A DNA stretch of 64,000 nucleotides. It comes from Rhizomys pruinosus (lineage: Eukaryota > Chordata > Mammalia > Rodentia > Spalacidae). Positions 36,903 to 47,810 of the stretch are shown one piece after another. Within the stretch, counting starts at the first letter, position 1; every line of letters begins with the position of its first letter. The notes below the pieces were generated by a model, which ran no database searches, was not told the origin of the DNA, and saw nothing but the letters and a program-made list of their open reading frames with translations. A program made the position numbers and the translations under genes. The DNA is taken from NCBI GenBank assembly GCA_009823505.1, contig VZQC01001592.1, positions 766,231 through 830,230 on the forward strand, read 5' to 3'.

Positions 36903-37721
36903 CTCCCCCAGGTGAGCTAGCTGGCTGGGAGGGGTCTCCTGAGCTGTAGCCCCTCCCCAGCTGAGCTAGCTGGCTGGGAGGGAGGGGTCTCCTGAGCTGT
37001 AGCCCCTCCCCAGCTGAGCTGGCTGGGAGGGGCCTCCTGAGCTGTAGCCCCCTCCCCAGGTGAGCTGGCTGGGAGGGGTCTCCTGAGCTGTAGCCCCCTC
37101 CCCAGGTGAGCTAGCTGGCTGGGAGGGGTCTCCTGAGCTGTAGCCCCTCCCCAGGCGAGCTGGCTGGGAGGGGTCTCCTGAGCTGTAGCCCCCTCCCCAG
37201 GTGAGCTGGCTGGGAGGGGTCTCCTGAGCTGTGGCCCCTCCCCAGGTGAGCTAGCTGGCTGGGAGGGGTCTCCTGAGCTGTAGCCCTCTCCCCAGGTGAG
37301 CTGGCTGGGAGGGGTCTCCTGAGCTGTGGCCCCTCCCCAGGTGAGCTGGCTGGGAGGGGTCTCCTAAGCTGTAGCCCCTCCCCTAGGTGAGCTGGCTGGG
37401 AGGGAGGGGTCTCCTGAGCTGTAGCCCCTCCCCCAGGTGAGCTGGCTGGGAGGGAGGGGTCTCCTGAGCTGTAGCCCCTCCCCAGCTGAGCTGGCTGGGA
37501 GGGGGTCTCCTGAGCTGTAGCCCCTCCCCAGGTGAGCTGGCTGGGAGGGGTCTCCTGAGCTGCGGCCCCTCCCCAGGTGAGCTGGCTGGGAGGGGTCTCC
37601 TGAGCTGTATGTAACCCCTCCCCAGGTGAGCTGGCTGGGAGGGGTCTCCTGAGCTGCGGCCCCTCCCCAGGTGAGCTGGCTGGGAGGGGTCTGCTGAGCT
37701 GTGGCTTTGCCTCTCCTTCAG
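36903..37721 (+). repeat. 45-bp minisatellite with donor-like units, about 17 copies
   Basis: The unit reads GTGAGCTGGCTGGGAGGGGT, then CTCCTGAGCTGTAGCCCCTC, then CCCAG. Length varies from 45 to about 53 bp through an extra AGCT or GGGA. Thirteen of about 17 units start GTGAG (twelve after CAG, one after TAG); the others start CTGAG or GCGAG. Every junction therefore combines an acceptor-like C-rich run plus CAG with a donor-like GTGAGCT. It lies in intron 2, about 1 kb after exon 2. Confidence 0.95.
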
Positions 37722-38407
37722 CAGCACCATCTCTGGGAGGCATCTGATGTCTGATGACCTGGCCAGTTCGTTTGGAAGGAAGTCTGCTCTGTGCCGCACA
37801 GGCATGGGCCTTGATGGCCAACTCAGCTAACCCCTGTTTCCTGGCTTGTCACGTCACTCACTCTGGCCTTGGCCAGGCTGTACATGCCACCAGACCCATA
37901 AGGATTTAGGGAGGAAACTTTTTGCCATACCAAATTCTCCTCCAAGCAGGGGAAGGGCAGCTCGCTTCCAGGAAGGCCTTTCCTCTCAGCCACCTAGAGC
38001 CAGCTAGCTGCGAAGGAGCTTCCTGAGGTCTCAGCTCAAGTACCACATGATGGTTTGATGTGGTGTGGAGCATGGAATTACCACAGGGCACTCAGAGCCG
38101 TTCCTCCGCTGCCCCTGCCCATACCAGTCACCCTCAGCCCCAGAAGTAGTTCTAGAGATAGGACAGTTTTTCCTGAACTTAAAGTTTGTAGCATGCTTTC
38201 TCTCAGTTGTCCCATACCACAGAAACTTTTCAGATAGCATGCTTCTCCTACCAGCAACTATTTCCTGAGAGTTCAGTACGTGTGAGATGGCTGTCCGTGG
38301 TGTATTATCTGATGCCTGGGAGGCCGGGTGCACAGAAGAGCACTTCACAAGGAAGCACAAGGCTGTGGAACTAGAGAAGATATAGGTCTCGTCCCCAAGG
38401 AGGCTTC

Positions 38408-38646
38408 TTTTTTTTAATTTTATTTATTTTTTTAATTATTTTTTTGTATGTGTATGAATGTACTGTCTGCATGAGGTTTGTGCACCCGTGTTGTGCAATG
38501 CCGCGGAGGTCAGAAGAGGGTCTCGGATTCCCCTGGAACTGGAGTTCTCCTGGAATTGGAGTTACAGACGGTTCTTGGCTGCCATGTGGGTGCTGGGGAT
38601 CGAACCCGGGTCCTCTGCAAGAGTAGTCGGCGCTCTTAACCGCTAG
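38408..38646 (-). mobile_element. B2/B3-type SINE, left member of tandem pair
   Basis: Antisense, long form. Its 5' end is cut at GCTATCTCTCCA and joined directly to the tail of the next copy. The outer target-site duplication CCCCAAGGAGGCTTC starts at 38394. Confidence 0.92.
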
Positions 38647-38884
38647 GCTATCTCTCCATTTTTATGTGTATGAATGTACTGTCTGCATGTAGGTTTGTGC
38701 ACCCATGTCATGCAATGCCACGGAGGTCAGAAGAGGGTGTCGGATTACCTGGAACTGGAGTTCTCCTGGAATTGGAGTTACAGACGGTTCTTGGCTGCCA
38801 TGTGGGTGCTGGGGATCGAACCCGGGTCCTCTGCAAGAGCAGTTGGCGCTCTTAACCACTAGGCCATCTCTCCAGCCCCCCCCC
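38647..38884 (-). mobile_element. B2/B3-type SINE, right member of tandem pair
   Basis: Antisense, long form, ending CCATCTCTCCAGCCCCCC. The matching target-site duplication CCCCAAGGAGGCTTC lies right after it, so one duplication encloses both copies. Confidence 0.92.
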
Positions 38885-40577
38885 CCAAGGAGGCTTCCTG
38901 TACACACCTAAGGGAGGCACACCTGAAACGCTATTGGTACTCGGGACTCTATAGAGGAAGAGCAGAGTCCAGCGGGGATGCTAGAGGCTGGAGATGGGGC
39001 TCCCGAGGAAGAGGAGGGTCAGGAGCAGCAGGATTTGTACATAAAGGCAAGAAAAGCTCCCAGAATCTGGGGGTCTCCTCCCCCATGATGCAGCACTTTA
39101 TGCGAGGCAGAATATAACTTTCAATTTAGGGGTGCCAGGCATGCGGTGAAGGCATAAGGAAGAGCCAGCTCACGGAAAGGGTGAGGGCCCAGGAGGGAGG
39201 GCAAGGGAAGGAGGGGCTGGTTGAGTAGAGAGTAAGGAAAGCTGACTTTAGTGGGTCCGGAATCGTGTTTGATGTGGCGTTGAGCATGGGAGCAGTGTGG
39301 CGAAGTGTTTGGGAGGGATTGGGACTGTGCGGGCAGCCGAGGGGACGATATGGGACCAGTTGTGCCCCATGAGCCCAGAGACGGACGAGCTCCCAGGAGC
39401 GTGGAAGAGGGCACACAAGGGAAGGGACAAACCCCAGAGCTGTTTCCAGGTCAGTGCTGAATGCTGGGGCTTGGCTTGTGCCAGAAGGGAGAGGAGTGAG
39501 CACCAAAGGAAAGTTCTGGAAGTGCACGCAACTTACATGGGCAGGGTCTTTTGGGTGCAGGAGGAATCTGGCTGGGGATGTGATGTCACAAGGCTGGACA
39601 GCTGGAGGCCAGTGAGCTCTGGGCTAGAGCTGGGGTGGAGGTGACAGTAGAGCTGATGGATGGTGGCGGTTTGACAGTGGAGCTGCTCCCCAAGGCAAGA
39701 GGAGCCTGGGCTCGGAAGCAGGGCATGCTTCATTGGGCACCCGGAGAAAGAGGAAGCAGAAAGGACATGGAGGCAGGCCAGTCTCAGGTTCACCTGGGAG
39801 GGCAGGGGATCCAGCACTTGGTGCAGAGTGAAGGGCAGGAGAGGCAGGGGCCCGAAGGCAGCCAGAATGAAAGGCTGGAGAAGAGAGGACAAGGCATGTG
39901 AGCCCAGCACATGCCTGACCCTGAGGACGGCTAGCGTCACGTGGAGCTGCACTGCACAGGAAGCAGGTGGACATCTTGGAGCAGAACAGACTTGGGAGGA
40001 GAACTTGGAAAGTGGGTGACGTTCAGACCCCATAACTAGCTGACATGAACGACCACAGTGTAGCCTGGCCCCTTCTCCACTTCTCTCCCCCTCCCTTGTG
40101 ATTGACTTTAACTTCTCCTGGTTCCTCAAAGTCATCTTGCTCTCTCTTGCTCTTGGGCCACCATCCCAACTGCAGTTGTAGATCCCCGAAGCATCCTGGT
40201 CTTTCAGTCTCCACACAGTCTTCTCTGATCACAGCACTTCTCCCGGCCCAGGTCAGCATCCCTGCCCAGCCTCCCGCAGGAGCATTACCTGTCTGTAGGA
40301 GCGTGGCTCTGACTCCTGAACCCAGAAAGATCTTGGCACATCTATAAATACTTGATGACTGACTGAACACATCTAGCTAATGCTGTCAATAGTAGTTTAA
40401 GCAGGGTCATGGGGTCTCTCTCTGCTTCCAGGTCGTAAGCCCTCACAGCTGCACCAGGCACGCCTTTCCCAGGGCAGAATAGTGGCAAGCTGGGGGAAGG
40501 ACCAGGAGGTATTTCAGGGAACCACGGGGCATGACTCCAGCCACCCCACACCCGTCACACAGATGCTATCCCTGTGA

Positions 40578-40817
<240 letters not shown>

Positions 40818-41684
40818 TAGGGGTGAGGCAGCGCGGGGTGAAGGCAGGGTGGGAGAACTGGACTCTGACAGAGACTGCCCCATGTCTCCCCCATAAGAGG
40901 GCACAGCCTGACAGTGCGAGTGGCCTGATGCTGAGGAGCAGGTCAGCCTGTCCTTTGTCTGCTTGATGAATTAGCACTTTGCCCTGTTTAACTTTCTGTT
41001 GGGGTCTGACGTAGGTGTCGGATTGTAGGAGCAGACAGGAAGACGGAGAAAAGGAGTACCAGCTACAGCAGGGCGAGGGCCTAGCCTCACAAGGAAGACA
41101 GACAGCGTAGACTGAAGACCCCAGTGTTGCCCCCAACACAGTCTTCCTCACTGCCTCGCCTTTTACCTGCCCTCTAAGCCCGTTTGTGCCAGCCACTGTC
41201 CCAGGCATTGCTTATCCTATCACCCATCCTGCCAGCATCCTTCAAGGGGGGATGGACAGCACTCCAGCTTGACTGTCCGAGACCCATGCTGCAGGCCCCA
41301 TCAGCATGGTAAAGCCAGTCCCCCATTCCCAAGTCGCAGCTCCAAAACCCACTTCCCTTCGCTGCATGTTGGCTGCCTCCCTAGACAGAAGCCGCTGACA
41401 GCAGGGATGTGCAAACAGATGTAGGTTAATAGAGTGCAAAATCTGCTTATGAGATCCACGGGGACACCAGCGGTACAGGTGGTCTTCCTCCAGCGTGGCT
41501 CCCGAAGAGCCCAGTAATTCTCACAGATGCACCTAAAAGGAGCCGCTGAGCGAGCTGAGAGAGAGTTGCTTTCTACTCGGACAAAATTTCCTGAGACCTG
41601 AGTCCTCTAAGGTTGAGTAAATAGAATGTCAGGAGGCTCAGGCTGTGTTTTCAATCAAGGAAGTCAGTGGATTGTGCAAACCAT

Positions 41685-41853
41685 CACACACACACACACA
41701 CACATACACACATACACATACACACACATACACATACACACATACACACATATACACACATACACACACATATACACATATACACACATACATATACACA
41801 CACATTCACACATATACATACACACATACACATACATACACACACATACACAT

Positions 41854-41892
<39 letters not shown>
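41685..41892. repeat. (CA)n / (TACACA)n microsatellite
   Basis: About 208 bp of alternating purine-pyrimidine CA and TA steps, ending in a pure CA run. All frames through it are low-complexity Thr/His or Cys/Val, so no protein is called. Confidence 0.97.
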
Positions 41893-42493
41893 ATGAGGCT
41901 GACAGTGGCGGGGGGCAGCGACGACACTGTGTTTCGCATGCAGAACCCACACAGCCACGCAGCCCCCAGGAGTCCTCCGAAGCCTGAGACTACCATTCTG
42001 TGTTTAGCACTCCGAGTCCCATCTGTCTTTCAAACCCCAAAGGCCAAAGCTTGGAGAGGGAAGCTGAGCTGTACCACGCGTTCGTGCTGTTCGGGAGGCC
42101 TCCTGCCCGCTGTAGTCCATCTGTGTTCTGTATCAGGCAGAGGTAATGTAGCCAGTAGCCACTGTGGTCTCCCAGGCAGAGGGCCACCTGGCAAAGGTGT
42201 CCCAAGAGACCTGAGCCCAGAGAGGGTGATGGAGACTAGGGCAGGCATGGCTGCGGGCATGAGCAGTGTGGTGTGCCGGCACCTCTACCTAGCCTGTGTG
42301 TTCAGTGGTCACTCCTGGGTGCTTTCATATGCTCCCTCCCTCGGTCTCCAGCATCAGTGTAAAAGGTTGGTGCATTTACCAGCCCCATTGTACAAGGAAG
42401 CAGGAGACTAAGGCACAGAGATTCATTCATTCCTTCTCCATGGACCCCATAGCTGGTTAGGAGGGACAAAGCAAGCTTTCTGACTTCAGAGGT

Positions 42494-42612
42494 TTTGTTT
42501 TTTCTTTTTGAGACAGGGTCTCCCCATAGCCCCAGATGTCCTGTACTCACGGTGAGCCACCTGCCTCTACCTCCCAAGTGCTGGGATTAAAAGCATGCAC
42601 CATTACGCCCTG
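42494..42612 (-). mobile_element. B1 SINE, internally deleted
   Basis: TTTCTTTTTGAGACAGGGTC...CACGGTGAGCCACCTGCCTC lacks about 30 bp of the middle. The flanks share TCTGACTTCAGAG. Confidence 0.93.
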
Positions 42613-42768
42613 CCTCTGACTTCAGAGTTTTTAACCTAGCCTGCCTGACCTTGGACATGTATGTTTTTGTACCCAGGAGAGTGGCTTGAACAAGGGCTCT
42701 AGAGAGGTGGCTTGGGGAACCTTTGTGAGGAAAGAAGATTCAGGGGAGAAGGAAGGGGGGATTGGTAG

Positions 42769-42810
42769 TGTGTGTGTGTGTGTGTGTGTCTGTCTGTCTG
42801 TCTGTCTGTG
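42769..42810. repeat. (TG)n(TCTG)n microsatellite
   Basis: About 10 TG steps, then about five CTGT steps. Confidence 0.95.
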
Positions 42811-43689
42811 TAACCAGTGGCTGAGGACCCCTAGGACTCTCCTGTAATTTAAGGTCTCTACCCAGGGACACAGGAAGAAGTGGCTTTCCCTATTAGGAGA
42901 GATGTGAGAGGTGCAAGCTTCACATGGAAAGGGGTGCTCCTCGAGTGGCCCCAATTCATCAGAGGCTGGCCCTGAGCTCCCATCTGTGACCTGTCTTCAC
43001 AACCTCACCCATCCTGGCATTGTCCCTGGCAAGGATTGAAGAAAGGTGCTTTCTTGAATTGTTCTGAGCCCAACTTCTACTGATGTTTACGCAGGGAAAT
43101 CCAGAATATCCTCCACTCAGAAACAGCCTGGCACAAGTTCTGGGGGCAGTCCTCCAGCAAAGGAGTTTGGTCAGAGGGGACTCAGGCCCATTTAGATCAG
43201 AGTGACCATTTCAAGGAACGACCCACCCTCCATGTACCACGGCTCCTCCCTGATGTGACTTTGGGTAGTTAAAGGGACATTGCCTAAAACAGAGCCATGC
43301 CCCCATCCACAAGGCCCAGGTCAGGCCTCTGCCACAGAGAGGGTATATCTCTCAGGATAAGCCAGGATCAATGACAGAAATCAGCAAACAGATGAAAAGA
43401 GAGAACCAGATGCCACAGTGCCCAGGGGGAGGGATCCTCAGTCACTAGGTAGGGACAGAATGTGCAGTGTGCATAGGAGGTTTGAGTATAAGGTCATGCA
43501 GACACCCTGCTGGGGTCTCCTTGGCTTGATGCAGTCCTGAGGACCGGCGTGTGCTCGTTCACTGTGGCCTCAGTTCGGAGGTTGGACTTCGGCTTGGGTC
43601 GGGTAGCAGTGGTGTCCATCATAGTCTAACCCTGCCCCTACTCCCAGGCTCATAGAGAACCTGCAGGGTACAGAAGTCAAGCCTGGGTC

Positions 43690-43795
43690 CTGGGGTTAAA
43701 CATCTCTTGCCCTTGTGTGACCAGAGCAAGTTACAGACCCTGAGTCACTCAGAGCCCAAGTCCCCTCATCTGCACACAGGACAGCAAGAGTCTCT
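43690..43795 (+). mobile_element. MIR-like fragment
   Basis: TTGTGTGACCAGAGCAAGTT then CCCTCATCTGCACACAGGA follow the MIR core order (GTGACC..GG.CAAGTTAC...TCATCTG.A). Diverged. Confidence 0.4.
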
Positions 43796-44434
43796 ACTTA
43801 CTGCAGGGTAGAGAGGGGGTGGAATGATGTGGAGACAGCACTCGGCAGGTCTGGCATGTTAGCGCTTGGCAGTCGGGAGCTGGGATGATAGTTAGTGTTA
43901 TTTCCTGGATTGTTATTCTACCCATAATCAACAGAGAAAGGCCTGGGGTTCTTAGAAGCTGGGGAAGGGAAGGGTGATGAGTCATGTTCCTCAGTCCTCC
44001 GAGGAGTTCTAATACTTAGGGCAATGATGTGCTGGTCTTTGCCCCATGAAGAGCAAGGCTACGACGAAATTTTTGTAAATCAACCCAGTATTCAGCTCCT
44101 GGGGTACCAGCGGGACTGACCAAGGATCCTGGAGAATTCTTTGGTCCTGTGCCACCACCAGCTATGGCATGAGGTCCCCAGATGCCTCTCCTGTCCGATG
44201 TGTTGTGACAGGTGGACTGTGTCAGCTTCTGCGGCTGCACAGTGCAGCTAGGGCTGCTGTTACTGCCAGGACATGGGGCCTCAGAGGGGCTTTAGGAAGC
44301 AGCACCCCCACCTCCGCATGTGTTCCAGGTGGATGCAAACAGACCATTCTTACCAGGTGGTCACATGGTGGAGTAGAGTGGGATGCGTGTCTGCCTGGCC
44401 CAGAATGCACACACCCCAGCCCTGACGCCCGGGA

Positions 44435-44510
44435 ACTGGGATTGTGGGCGAGTCACCCGATCTGAGTCTTGTTTTCTCATCTGTACCCTGGGAATGAACA
44501 TGTGCTTTCA
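44435..44510 (+). mobile_element. MIR-like fragment
   Basis: GTGGGCGAGTCACCCGATCT then TTTTCTCATCTGTACCCTGG resembles the MIR core and 3' half. Confidence 0.5.
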
Positions 44511-44592
44511 TTCATCAACACATGCTTTACCTCTGCTCTAGTCTGTGGGGACACAGCTGTACTCCAAGGTGTACTAGAGACAGGGAGAATTG

Positions 44593-44845
44593 CTTGAAGT
44601 TAAGAAACACAGTGTCTCTTGAGGTGACTTAAAATTAAGATATATGCCATCTCTGAAGACATTTAAAACTAAGGCACACAGTGTCCTGGAGATGTGTAAA
44701 GTGAAGGTACTTACTGTCTATGGAGACACTTGAAGTTAAGGTACATGTTGTTTCTCAAGGTGACCTGAAGTTAAAGGTACACAATACCTTGGAGACGTTC
44801 AGAGTATACACTATCCAGAAGGTGATTTGAACTTGAGGTACCTGC
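44593..44845. repeat. Degenerate 34-35-bp tandem repeat, about 8 units
   Basis: The recurring phrase (C)TTGAAGTTAAGGTACAC followed by a G/T-rich GGAGAC segment is spaced about every 34-35 bp. Units differ at many positions, so the array is old compared with its neighbours. Confidence 0.75.
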
Positions 44846-44914
44846 CTGGAAAGCCACTGACCCTGGGCCTGTCCAGTAAGCTGCAGGCTGGTGGTCATGG
44901 AGATTGGAGCCTTC

Positions 44915-45240
44915 TAGGCTAGCTTCAAGGCCACATGGTAGTCCCTGGCTCATTCCAGGCTAGCTTCAAGGCCACATGGTAGTTCCTGGCTCGTTCCAGG
45001 CTAGCTTCAAGGCCACATGGTAGTCCATGGCTTGTTCCAGGCTAGCTTCAGGGTCACGTGGTAGTCCCTGGCTCATTCCAGGCTAGCTTCAAGGCCACAT
45101 GGTAGTCCATGGCTTGTTCCAGGCTAGCTTCTAGGTCATGTGGTAGTCCCTGGCTCGTTCCAGGCTAGCTTCAAGGCCACATGGTAGTCCATGGCTCATT
45201 CCAGACTAGCTTCAGGGTCAAGTGGTAGTCCATGGCTCCA
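44915..45240. repeat. 41-bp minisatellite, 8 units
   Basis: The unit GGCTAGCTTCAAGGCCACAT plus GGTAGTCC(C/A)TGGCTCATTC starts at about 44917, 44958, 44999, 45040, 45081, 45122, 45163 and 45204. The period is exactly 41 bp with scattered substitutions. Most units hold a GCTAGC palindrome. Confidence 0.95.
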
Positions 45241-45814
45241 AAGGTCAGGTGGCAGAGAATGCCTGGGACTCCCTGTTTTCACGGAGGCCCTTCTGAATGA
45301 GGGCGACCCCTCACTCAACACTGGAGTTTCTTAGATGTTTAAAGGGCAGATGGTAGAGATACCAGGGACCATTTCAAACTCTTCCCTTTGGAAAGAGAAG
45401 GAAGGCCGTCCCCTCTAGTCGGGGCAGGGCCCCTGCCAGGAAGTCTGCCCTTTTCAAGGTAACTCACCCTACTCTGGTCCCCATCCCTTCCTCCCATTTA
45501 GGGTGGAGTTTCAGGTAGGGTCTTGAGTCTGAGCCACAGTCCCTTATCCCCTAGCATCCAGGAACCCTAGAGGGCTCAGCAGGAGACCAGCAGTGGTGTG
45601 ACCAAGCCTCATCTAGGAGTGCAGTAGAAAGCCCCTGCCACACTTAGGGATGTGGGGACGACCTCCATGCCTCCTTCCTCCTCACTCTCTCCATCTCCTC
45701 CCCTTTGAAGGTTGTTATCTCCTCTCGTGTCCTTCAAGGACATGGCTTCGTTCCCCAGGTTGCTCTGGTGTCTGGCTCAGCAACTGTGTGGTGTGGTTCT
45801 GAATTATAATGACC

Positions 45815-46185
45815 ATGGACCATGTCTGAGATACTCAGACACCCATGGGTGGAGTATGCCTCCTGTGGGCAGAGGGCGGGAATTGCTGACCTCCTGTCTG
45901 TCCTCAGCTCTGTGAGGAGTGGACCACGGACACCTCAAACCATGTCCGAGATGCTCAGACACCCATGGGTGGGGTGTGCCTCCTGTCCTGTGGGCAGAGG
46001 TTGTGAAGTGCTGACCTCCCGTCTGTCCTCAGCCCTGTGAGGAGTGGACCATGGACACCTCAAACCATGTCTGAGATGCTCAGATACCCATGGGTGGTGT
46101 GTGCCTCCTGTCCTGTGGGAAGTGCTGACCTCCCGTCTGTCCTCAGCCCTGTGAGGAGTGGACCATGGGCACCTCAAACCCGATG
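45815..46185. repeat. 120-125-bp tandem repeat, about 3 units
   Basis: Blocks ACCATGTC(T/C)GAGAT, CAGACACCCATGGGTGG and CTGTCTGTCCTCAG recur, with unit starts at 45821, 45941 and 46066 and a shortened last copy. Each unit ends with an acceptor-like GTCTGTCCTCAG|C. Confidence 0.93.
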
Positions 46186-46345
46186 CTTGGAATATGCCCA
46201 ACTTCACTCCCTGCCAGTTATGGGTGCAAATTGTCACTGGCTTATAAACATTTACTGAGATGTTTCTATGTGTCAGCTGCTGTTATGAAAAAGGACGACT
46301 CTAGGGAATATCCAGCACCCACAGGATTGGACAGAGGACTGTGAG

Positions 46346-46350
<5 letters not shown>

Positions 46351-46407
<57 letters not shown>

Positions 46408-46414
46408 GTGTGTT
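46351..46414. repeat. (TG)n microsatellite
   Basis: About 20 TG steps, then TATG steps, then TG. Confidence 0.96.
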
Positions 46415-46428
46415 AAAATGTATTTTGC

Positions 46429-46580
46429 AGCTGGGCATGGTGGTGCACGCCTTTAATCCTAGCACTTGGGAGTCAGAGGCAGGTGGATCTTTGTGAGTTC
46501 AAGGCCAGCCTGATCTACAGAGTGAGTTCCAGGATAGCTGGGGCTACAGGGGGACCCTGTCTGGAAAAGACCAAAAAAAA
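46429..46580 (+). mobile_element. B1 SINE
   Basis: CTGGGCATGGTGGTGCACGC...GTCTGGAAAAGACCAAAAA. The flanks share AAATGTATTT. Confidence 0.95.
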
Positions 46581-46594
46581 TGTATTTCACATAA

Positions 46595-47210
46595 GGGGCT
46601 AGAGAGATGGCTCAGTGGTTGAGAGCACTTGCAGAGGACTAGAGTTTGGTTCTGAGCACACAGATAAGGCAGCTCACAACTTGCCTATAACTCCAGCTCC
46701 AGGAGATCTGACACCATCTGTCCTAGTTTGTCTTTTATTGCTGTGACAAAACACTCTGACCAACACCAACTTGGGGAGGAAAGGGTTTTGGCTCACATCT
46801 CCTGGATCACAGTTCATTACTCAGGGAGCCCAAGGCAGGAACTCAGGGCAGGAACCTGGAGGCAGGAGCTGAAGCACAGGCCATGGAGGAATGCTGTTCA
46901 CTGGCTTGCTCCCTCTGGCTCATGCCCAGCCTATCCTCTTATACCGTACACAACAACCTGCCCAGGGGGCACCACTCATTGTGGGCTGGGCCCTCCCACA
47001 CTGCTCGACCATCAAGACAATACTCCACAGACGTGGCCACAGGCCAATCCAATGCAGCCAATTCCCCAATTGAGGCTCCCTCAACCCAGGTGTGTCAAGT
47101 TGACACTAAAGCTATCCAGCACACCATCTTTTGCCTCTGTGTACATACAGAGTGTGTATGTGTGTACATATACAGACATACACATAAATAAATAATGAAA
47201 TAAATCTTTA
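46595..47210 (+). mobile_element. Old B2/B3-type SINE split by an LTR-like element
   Basis: The first half GGGGCTAGAGAGATGGCTCA...AGGAGATCTGACACCATC ends at 46718. The second half CCATCTTTTGCCTCTGTGTA...ATAAATAAATAATG resumes at 47124. The interruption is the LTR-like element, so the SINE is the older of the two. Confidence 0.85.
46719..47123 (-). mobile_element. Solo LTR-like element, family A, inside a SINE
   Basis: On + it runs TGTCCTAGTTTGTC to CTATCCAGCACA. A 5-bp duplication CCATC flanks it exactly (46714-46718 and 47124-47128), and the split SINE proves both ends. TG...CA ends plus a 5-bp duplication are LTR features. Confidence 0.75.
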
Positions 47211-47224
47211 GTATATATCATGAG

Positions 47225-47810
47225 ATCCATCATATTTAAAATTTGTTATTTTAAGATATGGTGCAGTGCCACTAAGTAATTCCCAGTGTTATGGAGACTC
47301 ACCACCACCACCATCTTGAGAACTTTGTTCTCCCAAACTGAAAATGTATGCTCGTTAAATACGTCCCTAGGAATCACGCAGAATGTATGCTCGTTAAATA
47401 CATCCCCATGCCCTCCCTCTGCTCTGGTCCTGGAAACCTCTACCCTACTTTCCGTTCCTATGGTTTGACTGTTTAAGCACATCATATAAGTAGAATCACT
47501 CATATTTTGCTTTTTGTAACTGGCTTGTTTTTCTTGGCACAATGTTATCCAGGTTCATTCAGGGCATGGCGTCTATCAGGATCCCTTGCCCGTTGTCAAA
47601 GCTGAGTAGTTGTGTGTGGATACCTTTCATCCGTGGATGCCTGGGGCTGCTTCCACCTTGGTGGGGGGCATTCTGAGTGGTGCTGCCATGTATGGGGGTG
47701 CACAGGCACTTGTTCATGCCTCTGCATGCCCAGAAGTGGGGTTGCTGGCTCATATGGTAGTTCTGCATGATTTTCTTTGAGAGCCCTCTTGCAGTTTCCA
47801 TACTCCACTC
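47225..47810 (-). mobile_element. Old L1 LINE fragment, antisense
   Basis: Phrases ACCACCACCATCTTGAGAAC, TACTTTCCGTTCCTATG, ATATAAGTAGAATCACTCAT and GGGCTGCTTCCACCTTGG follow antisense ancient L1. Near 47343-47405 a 39-bp segment with ATGTATGCTCGTTAAATAC is duplicated in tandem. Confidence 0.75.

Noticed and set aside
36903..37821. Pro/Ser/Gln-rich minus-strand frame of 236 codons
   Set aside because: Repeat-derived low-complexity sequence antisense to Adcy5 intron 2, with no independent sign of coding.
41626..42411. 261-codon frame containing a long Thr/His stretch
   Set aside because: It is the translation of a CA/TA microsatellite plus neighbouring intron; the composition is fully explained by the dinucleotide repeat.
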